Notes: generated by a model not told the origin, from the letters alone. Counted from the first letter of the stretch, positions 41,801 through 50,596 are shown. The stretch: DNA of 64,000 bases from Symsagittifera roscoffensis (GCF_963678635.1 NC_087066.1:15045171-15109170); one strand, 5' to 3'. Numbers and translations: made by a program.

Positions 41801-44039
41801 AAATCTTGCATTACCAGACACCTTAAGTCGAAATACACCACCTGAATTACTTACACGAAAAACAACAGTTGAAATACCCAAAAATATAAAATTCTACCTT
41901 GCAGAAAACGAACCATCACCTCGATTAGAATGCAAATATGCAGTAAAAACTGATATTGAACAATCACAAATAAATAATTTACAACATTTCCCACTTTATT
42001 TAGATTGTCAAAATAATCATTATGAAGTTGACCTACTTGGAACATCAACTTTTAAACCAATTCCATATTCTCAATGGATAAAAAATAACACCCAACAAAA
42101 ACGAACAAAACAACACCTACCTAAAAAAGACCATTTTCCACTAATTGAAAAAGAAGATTTAACTGATAAAATAAATTTATCAGGACCACAAACAAATGAT
42201 TCAAAATACACAATAAATCAAGTTTTTGACCTTCACGACCCACTTGATACAATACCATTATCTAAATTAGAAATCGAAAACATTTTTCTCCCCCCAACAG
42301 AAACAATTACAATTTCAACACTGAAACAATATCAAAACCTTGACCCAGTAATTCGACAACTAAAATCATGGCACAAATATAAAACTAAACCTATCAAAGC
42401 AGATTCAACCATTCTAGGAAACAAAACACTCCTCCGATACTTTCGCAAGTTTAACAATACAACAATTAACGAAAATACAGACCTTTTAGAGTACAACCTT
42501 AATGAATCTACAGTTCCCTGTCTCCCTATAAGTATGATTCTTATAGCTTTTAATATTTCACATACACAAAACATTAAAGGACACTCTGGATCAGAGAAAA
42601 CATATTCAAATTTTATACAAAATTTTTACTTCCCAAATGCACCAATTTGGATAAAAGTACTATGCAATGATTGTATAGTATGTCAATTAAATAAACCTTA
42701 CCCAAATCAAAAACAAATAGCACAAAAACAAGATTTTAAAGGACAAAGTTTATACTTTAATCATCGTATCTCATTTGATACTAAAGGACCAATTTCACCC
42801 TCATCAGAAGGAAACTCCTACATTATGGTAATTGTTGACGCATTTACACATTATGTAGCACTTAACCCAGTACCACATTGTAACGCTTATTACGCATACA
42901 CAACACTTTATGAACACTGGATAGCAAAATTTGGACTACCAGAAATTTTAGTCACAGACAATGGTACAGAATTCATAAATAATGAAATAATAACACTATG
43001 TCATTTATACAACATTAAACACAAACCACGTACATCTCATGCACCTTGGACAAACGGCTTAGTCGAAGGTATGAACCGTTCACTACAAGAATATCTTAGA
43101 TGTATCATCAACGGAAATGATACCAAATATACCGAATGGTCAGCAGATGTAAAATTATTTCCATTAGCATATAATTCACAAATCACGACAACTTTAGGAA
43201 TGTCACCATACGAAATGGTTTTCAACCAAAAGCCACGCAAACCAATAATGTTTACAGCAAATTCCCATAAAAACGCACAAGGTTATTGTCAACCAAATAA
43301 AGACTCAATTTGTTATAACCTACCATTACATACGCACGATGAAGATCATTTTCATCACCCACAAATCCTTAAATTAGCCTCCGGTACACACACCGAATGG
43401 ATTTTAAATAGAGATAAGAAACACAATGAAATTTACCAAAAAATAACGAAAAAGTTATTACAAAGACAAAACATAAATGAACAAATCAATTCACGTTTTA
43501 CACCAGCTTCCGATTTAAAAATTGGAACATTTGTTTTAATACCTAATTTTAATACTCAAAAAGGAATTTCTAAAAAATTACAACCCCTCCGAAAAGGACC
43601 CTATCAAATAATTGCAAAACCCACAGATGTCACATATAAAATTATCGACTCAAACAAAAAAGAAATCGTTCAGCATCGAAACAACCTATTACCTTATTAC
43701 CCAAAAGAATACGCACTCCGCGAATTAACCCAATTATATTCTTTCACAGGATTAAAAATTATTCAAAACGAACCACATCTGAAAAACACAGAACAAAATG
43801 ATAACCCCACCGAAAATCAAAACACAAAACCAATCGCTACCAAAAACAATACACAAAACCATAAAGAATCTCCAAAACAAAGAAAAAATAGAAAAATGAC
43901 AAAACAAATAATACCCCAAGAAGAAATAGACAAATCAGAACATAGAAAGACAACAAGACTCCGAAATCAACCACGTAAAAACTACAAAATGTTCATCCCC
44001 CAATCTAAAATATTAAAGAAAGTAGAATTTAAAAAGTAA
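35817..44039 (+). CDS. Gag-Pol polyprotein (2740 aa, one frame)
   Basis: Domains in order: a long N-terminal region with Gln/Pro/Asn-rich linker (1-600); Gag capsid-like core (about 603-800, e.g. AAQKWFSVLPQEIKSNWKRF); CCHC zinc knuckle (842-855, C-x2-C-x4-H-x4-C); an Arg/Asn/Ser/Tyr-rich basic stretch (about 890-1090); aspartic protease DSG at 1229; reverse transcriptase (TADM at ~1673-1676, YLDD at 1737-1740); RNase H (CDAS at ~1885-1888); integrase zinc domain (2249-2290), then D2321, D2381, E2417 with 35 residues between the last two; GPY-type C-terminus (RKGPYQI). Reverse-transcribes and integrates the element. Gag and Pol are fused with no frameshift or stop, and the protein is about twice the usual length. 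Confidence 0.95.
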   Translation: MSSTHTPGDETPDDDEIFPFIVDADTDRGQHIFCQNLLVNLFEPGISPCKTEFPDVKIKRQIIDHYLKDICNITQQYGIYSIEFTSPNHNNRTYTIQTDDLDLEFSKVFSEYIKSIQYHNSQRANSIFTNEVFALIYSYISILENELPLTNVSPTETSKHLRVRHEITLLSSYLNIIKENFTKDDVSQHTKHDLQKILAWFIIDYFTHNIDLIAQARKNFRPQNSNDDTAITEQSDYVWDPEWSHPVFINFPQSISSQAIGTISYIRDYVRVIPLTIDATPLNYNTFLPDTQNNSLNSTVIHNENLNGTRNLTQQDIQTPSHFINEEIVHTTTTQQSISPIRPNLTTPRNTNPSQTQVTLQSTVKPSVAPKYSHMDYQTYKPMTIPSKTRKTFTRNNFADHNYNYTHPSKTNYKPQRNFNQYTKPRNWDNPTAQYNSTNFQPNPPQDRSENYPFFQQNKNKKQTSYQMDYLSSDEDFLQPDIFAPNTQEYRRQGIQKTRTNHRNFSPQSIDAQYQQPIQQPNPINIQSFQPIQQQNPMTTHSYQPSQMQNEIPLPYYLQQHEITRNQLSNFSQMPNAAESLQMTMNPYLMGGSSITSNKPLMVFTGTDPEYSVEDYLNAVTANLILNIGPEPINTPLHQNWIHRRTALIQTTLDGAAQKWFSVLPQEIKSNWKRFTQEFSKMFDSERNKQQQRVLCNEIRRLPNETIKQIAVRIETLVRKAYSLNTHDYKNTKMTEILMMTLTPQLRKIAIKKRASHPSSIREPDLDFRKLVDKLEQAEITMKLEETENLKLQYVNKIETTPTNINNIQESETDLVEKITEILNIYEKNPNFKGKPSFKKWCNYCRRYGHSISECRQKQQDSQNKPQKYKEPNKSFYQYMKKDQNLPNKNVYSNNNSGKPLPNNTSYTRNQSPYNSSYRGRSPERRNTYNSSQNHYNRPNSRNNYSRSNSNTQRFVSRSNSQSRNNYYPNNQSRNSSYNRNRNYSYNRNRSYSNNRNQNYPNNRSRNNSYNRSNYNRPNNNYQNRSRNNSQNRHPSYNNRYRNYSQSPHRNNNHYNNSNNRHRSSTPKHQRQINQVQANPETTSDPPGIDDTVTDTLQLNQINCTSSDSESDTENTLDINMIKVENDYESVIYEQPFPSHIYENQSQILQNHYTTPINSTPTTQETNEINTTNQTNKNTKTKCLNTNHIYQNIQKEQPKEKIWTIPFLLESPRNKEFQPPDLEIDFLIDSGAESNIINIPTWNEIKILHPKLTPLETSSKLATAQGSTLINYGKIQLFLLPTRTMEQSKILNKPFKQIFHITDIKYNIIGIPFISKYIPTINILNSKILIKDKYTKTKETSLTFFQRLNKQPPFFSKFYPIFNQQRKHLKPLSGNIYNFSIKQVHQYDKAQNKQKFYMSDFEFKPIHKFFKITISSIKYLKNSNSDIISLHVYNNTPYQVTLPLGLLGYCETNATISPIHEKAYRVNNILQLLDICQSTILNEELSINNIISNENRNTDYFTKTPYFKPTFNISNYTEDQQKFLTMFNFQHSQITQDEFEKLAKQLIQYSSVYATSKFDVGKISSSLHLPLKPDAVFKKQRASKVPIHLHDKVNRLLDILEQYNIISPVNKEEQPKGNTFINPVIILAKGESLKIVLDARYLNSLIDESKCNWPIEPIQVILTKINGKYFTTADMNSAYNQMPLDEQSRRLTQFVIGNQQYEFNRLFYGISIGPAAFSAFMSKIFRPLILKKNAITYLDDVFMQSQTKDEMFKVLETYHQILQNENLKAAPDKSHFFLTRVKFLGHNIERKTITPLKSRIDAIQKLQPPTNKKKIQEFLGMLNFLSKYVYKMQLYLRPFYNILRQQNNFEWNTEHQTRFEEIKKLLTEQISNTIPDPDQPFYAMCDASNFGIGAALLQSHNGTNKMNLISANSRLFTQAELRLSTLMRECTAIIYTLTEYEFLILGSKHPTVLFTDHKPIIFLFTQKSNPNHRVYRFQLILMKFPNLHIVWTAGKNLALPDTLSRNTPPELLTRKTTVEIPKNIKFYLAENEPSPRLECKYAVKTDIEQSQINNLQHFPLYLDCQNNHYEVDLLGTSTFKPIPYSQWIKNNTQQKRTKQHLPKKDHFPLIEKEDLTDKINLSGPQTNDSKYTINQVFDLHDPLDTIPLSKLEIENIFLPPTETITISTLKQYQNLDPVIRQLKSWHKYKTKPIKADSTILGNKTLLRYFRKFNNTTINENTDLLEYNLNESTVPCLPISMILIAFNISHTQNIKGHSGSEKTYSNFIQNFYFPNAPIWIKVLCNDCIVCQLNKPYPNQKQIAQKQDFKGQSLYFNHRISFDTKGPISPSSEGNSYIMVIVDAFTHYVALNPVPHCNAYYAYTTLYEHWIAKFGLPEILVTDNGTEFINNEIITLCHLYNIKHKPRTSHAPWTNGLVEGMNRSLQEYLRCIINGNDTKYTEWSADVKLFPLAYNSQITTTLGMSPYEMVFNQKPRKPIMFTANSHKNAQGYCQPNKDSICYNLPLHTHDEDHFHHPQILKLASGTHTEWILNRDKKHNEIYQKITKKLLQRQNINEQINSRFTPASDLKIGTFVLIPNFNTQKGISKKLQPLRKGPYQIIAKPTDVTYKIIDSNKKEIVQHRNNLLPYYPKEYALRELTQLYSFTGLKIIQNEPHLKNTEQNDNPTENQNTKPIATKNNTQNHKESPKQRKNRKMTKQIIPQEEIDKSEHRKTTRLRNQPRKNYKMFIPQSKILKKVEFKK

Positions 44040-44639
44040 TTTTAAAATTTTATACTTCACAATCTTGAAACCTCCGTAACATTTTTCATTTCCATTTTTC
44101 AAAATAATATGCTCACAAGTACGCAATAATTCTAGTTCAAAATAGACCAATAGGATTCATCCAATCCGCCACTTTCTCTAACTCAAACTAAGATCAATTA
44201 GACGAATAATCTAGAACTCCAGGCACATCTCTAACTATAACTTTACAACCTCCAGGTCAAAAATAAGCAAACCACTCCAACTTGACAGCTAAAATAAATA
44301 TCACCATAATACCGTACCCCTCCCTTATCTAATAACCCAAAGATCAACAATATTTCCCCAACTCAGACCACGAATACCCCCAAAACAAATTTGATAACTT
44401 AGCCTAAAGTCACAAAATGAAGATTTTAATTAGCCTAAAGTATAAAAATCTCACCATACCCCGGATCATTTGACAAACAAAAATAAAGAAAAAGACGACC
44501 TCCCAGTCACCATGAAAATTGCCCCCAACAATTTTTTACGAAACTCAACCCACTTGTCAAAAAACTAATAAATAATTCGACCACACTAGAAAATCGCCTC
44601 AAACAGCAAAAAATATTCGACAAAGAGATCATTTCTTAA
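44040..44639 (+). other. 600-nt spacer after Gag-Pol
   Basis: No long ORF. C- and A-rich, with the motif TTAGCCTAAAGT twice (about 44399 and 44432). Could hold splice or internal-ribosome signals for the 3' genes; none is evident by eye. Confidence 0.45.
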
Positions 44640-44870
44640 ATGCTTTTCTCTCAAACAGTCGCTCAAATATTTATCAATTTTAAACATTTTTTTTCAATAC
44701 TTCAAGTCTTTATAATCTTTCTTTTTGATATCATCGAATCTTTTCTAATAATCATAATAATTTTTTGTAACATTTTTTTAATTTTCTACACAATAATTGA
44801 ACTATTCCTCCAACTTTCCAAAACCCTTGAATATATCCACAGGTACGATTTTAACAACTTGTCTAAATGA
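44640..44870 (+). CDS. Small membrane protein 1 (76 aa)
   Basis: MLFSQTVAQIFINFKHFF then a very hydrophobic run with six Ile in a row (about residues 20-60, two possible membrane segments), ending LEYIHRYDFNNLSK. No known family. Its TGA overlaps the next ATG as ATGA. Small hydrophobic proteins near env genes can be viroporin-like, but this is inference. Confidence 0.5.
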   Translation: MLFSQTVAQIFINFKHFFSILQVFIIFLFDIIESFLIIIIIFCNIFLIFYTIIELFLQLSKTLEYIHRYDFNNLSK

Positions 44871-45055
44871 TACGAACAATTTTCAGTAGAACTGATATTT
44901 TTTTATTGTTTGTAATTTTCATAACATTTCTATCATCCCTCATTTTGACAATATGTAAATGTATAAAGAAAGCAATCATTACATTTGCCCTAGCAACAAT
45001 TTTTCTAATTCTTTTTTTAGAAGAATATTATAATAAACATAAACCCTCTCACTAA
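44867..45055 (+). CDS. Small membrane protein 2 (62 aa)
   Basis: Starts at the ATGA overlap. Two hydrophobic segments (FLLFVIFITFLSSLILTI and AIITFALATIFLILFL) separated by CKCIKKA, ending in a charged tail. Its stop is five nucleotides before the ATG-less frame begins. Likely translated by reinitiation after small membrane protein 1. Confidence 0.5.
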   Translation: MIRTIFSRTDIFLLFVIFITFLSSLILTICKCIKKAIITFALATIFLILFLEEYYNKHKPSH

Positions 45056-45060
45056 AGTAA

Positions 45061-46197
45061 CAATTTAAAAATCCATCAAAAATTGCTACCCAACAGTCAC
45101 AGAATCAGTCTTCACCGACATCATCCCAAGATAATCCAACACCACCTTCAACTACTCAAAACCCTCAAACATCTACACGAATTTCTTTTCAAGACAATCC
45201 ATACACCTTTGAAGAAAGGCACGCTCGTTTATCTGAACCACTAGAACCAGTTCAACGACAAGCATCCCTAAGTGAACCAACATATAATCTTTACCCAACA
45301 CTACCACAAGAACTAAGTAGAATACGAAACCTTAGTCAAAACCAAAACACAGCAGAAATAAATAGACAAATTATACATCCTCGACGAAATAGAAATTTTC
45401 AAACTCCCCGAGTTCATTTTGATATACCTCAATCCCCAACACAAACCACTCCAGAAAACACCACTGGTATCACACCAGAAACTCCTACACTTTTTTCACA
45501 ACGAAGCACTTCAAGTCTACCTTCAGACTACTTAGGTTCAACACCAACATCTGAACAGATACGTGAAAATCCCTTTAACCCCCCAAACCTAACATCACGA
45601 CTGCCATATTGGACTACAAATTCATTCACACAAGGTGAACCAAATTTAGTCAATGACCCCATAGATATTTCTACGGATACAACAACATCCTCATCACTAC
45701 CAGAAACATTATCACTACCATCAACACCATCAATAAGTCAATTTTCACCACTACCCTTTAACTTAAATTTTCCAAATAATCTCGACGCCAGATATCGAGA
45801 ACAATCATCAATAAATATTCCTTTAAGATTAGATTGGAATACATTCACAGCACCTCCACCACTATTTGGACAACATCAAGAAAGTAACCGCCTTCATAAC
45901 TGGGCACTTAATAGATTACAATATCGCCAAGATATTCACAACGATATCCGTGATCACAATATTCAAATACTCCAACAAAACAGTTTACAATTAAAATTTG
46001 AAATCACAGTTAAGTTAAATAATATTACCCAACATCCCTACCCATTAAATCCACCTAACATAACAGCTCAATCACTACCACCACCGTTTATAACTACTGA
46101 AGTAATATACAAATACGACAGATACACTAAAAACACAATTGGTTACATTACATTTTATAATCCATACTCAGGATTATCATATACATGTATATTCTAA
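45061..46197 (+). CDS. 378-codon open frame with no ATG, Ser/Thr/Pro-rich
   Basis: Open from just after the TAA at 45058-45060 to the TAA at 46195-46197 without a single in-frame Met. The N-terminal ~230 residues are Pro/Thr/Ser/Gln-rich (SSPTSSQDNPTPPSTTQ), the last ~140 look folded (RLDWNTFTAPPPLFG; LKFEITVKLNN). In all three frames only one ATG, followed by a stop three codons on, occurs between 45061 and the env ATG at 46185. Needs a non-AUG start, a spliced leader or reinitiation. It overlaps env by 13 nt. No known family. Confidence 0.6.
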   Translation, partial: QFKNPSKIATQQSQNQSSPTSSQDNPTPPSTTQNPQTSTRISFQDNPYTFEERHARLSEPLEPVQRQASLSEPTYNLYPTLPQELSRIRNLSQNQNTAEINRQIIHPRRNRNFQTPRVHFDIPQSPTQTTPENTTGITPETPTLFSQRSTSSLPSDYLGSTPTSEQIRENPFNPPNLTSRLPYWTTNSFTQGEPNLVNDPIDISTDTTTSSSLPETLSLPSTPSISQFSPLPFNLNFPNNLDARYREQSSINIPLRLDWNTFTAPPPLFGQHQESNRLHNWALNRLQYRQDIHNDIRDHNIQILQQNSLQLKFEITVKLNNITQHPYPLNPPNITAQSLPPPFITTEVIYKYDRYTKNTIGYITFYNPYSGLSYTCIF

Positions 46198-48803
46198 AAT
46201 TATTAATTTTTCTCCAAACCCTTTTTCTAATAACCTCAAATCAAAATATAAACCCTTCCCCTCGTACAGGACCACAAGATTTATTAGTAACACATTACGA
46301 TTGCGAAGAAAATGAACAAAAAACACTACATAAATATGCAATCAATCAGGTATCACAATGTGAAACAGAACCACAAGCTATAGAAACCACAGATATAATA
46401 GCAACACTCTATTCAAAAGCCCGAGCAACAACAGTTACAGGTTATAAATTCACAGCAACATTTTCCGAAAAGAACGTACATTGTTCACAAGTCTCGAACG
46501 GAAACAAAAACCGACTTGACCATGAATCATTCTACCAAAGTAATATAGAACGTCTTTTACATCTCAATCCCGACGATTGTAAAAATGAATTACTTAGACT
46601 AAACATCACAAAAAATAAAAACTCCCAAAGAAAATTAGTTAATTTTCAAGTTTTTTCAGACTCTGTACATCAATCACAACTTGAAAGACACCAAGGACAT
46701 ATAAGACTAGACGAAAAATACCCGTATAACGGCGCACACGGACGATTAACCTATGACCTACATGATAAACACTGGATACCACACATTGGTATAAATAACC
46801 CATCAAACTGCAAAGCAGACACAAAAAATAAAGGATACCAAGAAATAATGTTTTTCGATTGGAAAATACAACTCGAAAAAATACAACTCACACGAGATTT
46901 ATCTGATAATACAATGATCTATCAAGGAATCCGACTACCTTGTAAAAATGATCAAGGATATTGCGACCCTACAACGAGAACACAAGCAACAATTGTTTGG
47001 TTCCCCGAAGACACATGTACAACATTTCAAGTAGCAAAAATACACGCTCGTATGATAAAATTTCACGAAAAATATTTCATACAATCAATTCCATATGAAC
47101 AAGTCCATCCATCACGCAAACTAAGTTCCGATTTTCGAAACATAGACAATATAGAAAATAAATTGACACGTTTTCAAATATATCAAGAAACAGAACTTGC
47201 ATGTAAATACAGGAATCCACTTCACAGAACACAATACTCTGAAATATTAGTTGAATATGAAAAAGGATTCGACATGACCACTGGTAAAGTAAAAATCGAC
47301 CCATACGCCACAGGTCATCCTCTAAACGAAGGAACATCCTATATACCAGTTAATTTTGAAAAAAGCAACGGACAACCTGGTGGACATCTAAAACCTTATG
47401 ACACCAGAAGCACACGCTTACAAGAATTATCACTAATGAATACTACATATTTTGGTAATATCCACTATGATATTCATTTGGATATGAAACTAGACTATAC
47501 AATTAGCCGCATTTTTCAAGAAATGTCACTCTCTGAATTAGAAACACTACATCAACTATGCGAATTAGAACGAACACAAATACTACAATCACTTGCACTA
47601 GCAGTATTAAAAATACCCTACGCAGGATACTTATTATCAGGAAATAGATCAAATTTTTTAGACTACGAAGGAAACATCTTATGGTTTTATACTTGTACTA
47701 AAAAAGTATCACCACTATACGTTTTTGAAGATAAACGATGTTATAAAAGAATTCCTATCTTTTATAAGAATAAAGTACATTTCGTGGATACACTTTCACG
47801 AAGAACATATTTCTGGGATACCGCAGTCCCATGTGGATCAGAAAATAGCCACAATGTAGTACAACTAAACCCTGATGAAAACAAATATTATCTTCTCACT
47901 CCATATCCCACATTAATGCAATCACTCAAAAAATTTTCACCAGAAAGCATTCGCGCTATTGCTCGAAACCCAAATATAGACTTACAATCAATAGGAATCT
48001 ATTCAAAATCAGATATTCAACATCACATTAGAACACAACAATTCCAAGAATTATTAACACAAATGGACACTATACAAAGACAATCAATAGACCAAAACTT
48101 ACGCAAACTTGCAGAAACCGCAGGATTTGCCGATATCTACACGCAAGACTATAGCGGATATTTTAAAGACATAAAAGATTATATATATCTAAACGGCGAA
48201 AAATACCGTCCCCAAGATATATCACCAATTAACATTTTTAGCTTTGTTACACTCAAAAATGAGATCCTAGATTTTCTAGGATGGCCCTACTACATCTTAG
48301 AAAAATTGACTATTTTATACGCAATGTTTAACTTTATTGGATTTCTTTTCTCACTCTTAAAAGGAATCTACAATACATGTGCTATACACACACAAGTAAA
48401 CAGACAAGCAAGCGTAGCACGCATACTCTTTGCAGGATTTTTTGGAATTTTTTCCACATCTATAAACAAAATTCTTTTAGACGCACAAATAAAAGAATAT
48501 AACACAAAAATAACAACACGACAAAATACATACGACGAAGAACATAACAATGTCGACACACAGCCAACGGCACCACAATTACCACCCCTACCAAATAACC
48601 ATCCACTATCCCTAGCCCCGCGAAATTTTAGAAATTTAGCAATCACACATAATCCAAATTTTCGACTCACCACATCACAAAGTCCCGTCCAACATATAAT
48701 GACACATCCATCACAAGATGATAATACTTATGAACAAATTATTGAACAGCCCCATACCACCGCTTTTCAATCTCAAAATAATAATTTTTTTAGCCCACGA
48801 TGA
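46185..48803 (+). CDS. Envelope-like glycoprotein (872 aa)
   Basis: The N-terminus YILKLLIFLQTLFLITS is a good signal peptide. A Cys-containing ectodomain with N-glycosylation sites (e.g. NITKNK, NRSN) follows. Hydrophobic segments lie near residues 708-729 (LTILYAMFNFIGFLFSLL) and 744-765 (ARILFAGFFGIFST), then a ~105-residue Pro/Gln-rich tail. Position after pol and this layout fit an envelope protein, but I cannot place it in a known class and see no clear furin site. Its TGA overlaps the next ATG (ATGA). Confidence 0.6.
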   Translation: MYILKLLIFLQTLFLITSNQNINPSPRTGPQDLLVTHYDCEENEQKTLHKYAINQVSQCETEPQAIETTDIIATLYSKARATTVTGYKFTATFSEKNVHCSQVSNGNKNRLDHESFYQSNIERLLHLNPDDCKNELLRLNITKNKNSQRKLVNFQVFSDSVHQSQLERHQGHIRLDEKYPYNGAHGRLTYDLHDKHWIPHIGINNPSNCKADTKNKGYQEIMFFDWKIQLEKIQLTRDLSDNTMIYQGIRLPCKNDQGYCDPTTRTQATIVWFPEDTCTTFQVAKIHARMIKFHEKYFIQSIPYEQVHPSRKLSSDFRNIDNIENKLTRFQIYQETELACKYRNPLHRTQYSEILVEYEKGFDMTTGKVKIDPYATGHPLNEGTSYIPVNFEKSNGQPGGHLKPYDTRSTRLQELSLMNTTYFGNIHYDIHLDMKLDYTISRIFQEMSLSELETLHQLCELERTQILQSLALAVLKIPYAGYLLSGNRSNFLDYEGNILWFYTCTKKVSPLYVFEDKRCYKRIPIFYKNKVHFVDTLSRRTYFWDTAVPCGSENSHNVVQLNPDENKYYLLTPYPTLMQSLKKFSPESIRAIARNPNIDLQSIGIYSKSDIQHHIRTQQFQELLTQMDTIQRQSIDQNLRKLAETAGFADIYTQDYSGYFKDIKDYIYLNGEKYRPQDISPINIFSFVTLKNEILDFLGWPYYILEKLTILYAMFNFIGFLFSLLKGIYNTCAIHTQVNRQASVARILFAGFFGIFSTSINKILLDAQIKEYNTKITTRQNTYDEEHNNVDTQPTAPQLPPLPNNHPLSLAPRNFRNLAITHNPNFRLTTSQSPVQHIMTHPSQDDNTYEQIIEQPHTTAFQSQNNNFFSPR

Positions 48804-50593
48804 GCCGCCAACTTGGATCACTCCATCGATCAAATTCCCATCCAACCAACCTTACCTCTTCAATCCCAATAATACCACTTTTTGCTTTTCCGCCACCCGA
48901 TTTTCCATCTAGCAATGTAACATCAGGCATGAATTCCGACACTAACTCACAAATTTCAGTTTTATACTCCATTTCACAGCTAAATAACCCGAATATTGAA
49001 ACCCCCGACGAATTTGCCGACTCAGAACCATCTCCATCCAATAATTTTCATAACCCTTCTCATTTTTCTCAACCTCCTTTTCAACCCATATTATCAAATA
49101 ACCCTGACCCAATCACTCCTACACCCTCTTATGCTTCCCAAGTTACCCCAACCTACTCCTCATACCATTCTGACCAATCATCTCCAGACACCCCCCGAAT
49201 CTCCCCAGAGCTAGACAATTTTATTACCCTCCAACAACAACCCTACCACCTTAACACCCCGACCATAAACCAAATCTCCTCCACTACAAATTCATCCAAT
49301 CCCCCTACACCCTCTTCAAATTATACCGAATCATTAGCACCATCATCCACATCAACTGAATCCTCACTCAACACTAATAGAGCTTATCGCACTTTTAAAA
49401 GAAAGTTCCCCAACCATCCTTTCCCAGCAAAACCAGGAACAGCCCGAGAATACATCAACCACCCCCAACATACTAACACTAGAGAATTTTTAGCCATCAC
49501 TTTACCCTCATTTCCACAATACACCTTAAACACCCCTCATGACGCTAACGAAACACGCAACTTTGTAGACGAATACGTTTTAATGCCCACTCTCTCTTGG
49601 ACCTCATACTATCATTTCACTAACCCTCTTTGCTTACCTTTAACTAACACATCCATTGATATAGACCGAAACAAAGACATGCTATATCGACTAACTACAC
49701 CACTCACCGCTAGACAATTTACTTACGTTGGATATAAAAAATCACTAAAAATACACACTGCACCTAGAGCTAACGAATACACACTAGAATACTATGATCA
49801 CAACATCATCAGAGCTAACCAAGATCAATTCTTAGACGACGATCGCTTCGCTAACCCACAAATCACCGAGAAATTTTTCATCAAGACACCATATGTATTT
49901 ACACTAAACATCTTCGACCGAAAGTTTGATCACATTATTTCAGAAGCACTAACAAGCACACAAGCGTACGAAAGTTTTAAAGAACGCTTCCAAATCTTTT
50001 CACTAACCTTTCATTTCCTTGCACCACACGAAAGAGATTTACACTGCTCACACGATATTATGTTGCGAACTAAACAAACACATACATACAGTTACTATCG
50101 TTTCATCCAAAATCACTTTGACCTCCACACACCCTCTAGACAACCACACCATCGCTTTCAATTCATCAATTCAAAATACACTTCACCGTATTTCCTAAAT
50201 TTCACATATTGTATTAAAAATACTAACCTTCATGGTATTCTTCGTAATTATGACCCCATAACCCAAATGTATATTTTCTGCCCCATCACCAAGACCTTCA
50301 ACGCAGAAGAATCCCGACCCTTCCTTATCCCGCACGAGTTTGTACAGCCTATAGAAATCCCCATTTTAGAATTCATCCACAACACTAAATTTAACCACAA
50401 GTTATATAACTTAATCCAAAACACACCTTATGAGTTTGCAGTAGGCACTGAAGAACTAACCACTATTAAGGCACTTCAATTGCTTTGGCCACTACTTCAA
50501 ACTAAAAATATCATCCGCATCTTAGCTAAACTACTAACAACTTCAGAACTAATTCACGATATCTTCCCCCACGGTTTTTTCCCCGACGACTAA
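48800..50593 (+). CDS. Unknown 597-aa protein after env
   Basis: Starts at an ATGA overlap (MSRQLGSLHRSNSHPTNLTS). Residues 1-190 are Ser/Pro/Thr/Asn-rich and probably unfolded; residues ~190-597 are mixed and aromatic-rich (SWTSYYHFTNPLCL; YKKSLKIHTAPRANEYTLE; FFIKTPYVFTLNIFDR) like a folded domain. No recognised family. The N-terminal low-complexity/C-terminal domain plan resembles the ATG-less ORF, hinting at related accessory proteins. It ends right before a consensus splice donor. Confidence 0.6.
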   Translation: MSRQLGSLHRSNSHPTNLTSSIPIIPLFAFPPPDFPSSNVTSGMNSDTNSQISVLYSISQLNNPNIETPDEFADSEPSPSNNFHNPSHFSQPPFQPILSNNPDPITPTPSYASQVTPTYSSYHSDQSSPDTPRISPELDNFITLQQQPYHLNTPTINQISSTTNSSNPPTPSSNYTESLAPSSTSTESSLNTNRAYRTFKRKFPNHPFPAKPGTAREYINHPQHTNTREFLAITLPSFPQYTLNTPHDANETRNFVDEYVLMPTLSWTSYYHFTNPLCLPLTNTSIDIDRNKDMLYRLTTPLTARQFTYVGYKKSLKIHTAPRANEYTLEYYDHNIIRANQDQFLDDDRFANPQITEKFFIKTPYVFTLNIFDRKFDHIISEALTSTQAYESFKERFQIFSLTFHFLAPHERDLHCSHDIMLRTKQTHTYSYYRFIQNHFDLHTPSRQPHHRFQFINSKYTSPYFLNFTYCIKNTNLHGILRNYDPITQMYIFCPITKTFNAEESRPFLIPHEFVQPIEIPILEFIHNTKFNHKLYNLIQNTPYEFAVGTEELTTIKALQLLWPLLQTKNIIRILAKLLTTSELIHDIFPHGFFPDD

Positions 50594-50596
50594 CAG

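Noticed and set aside
48368-48673. Minus-strand ORFs opposite env and the 597-aa ORF
   Set aside because: Arise from the G-poor composition of the coding strand, which has few stops in antisense.
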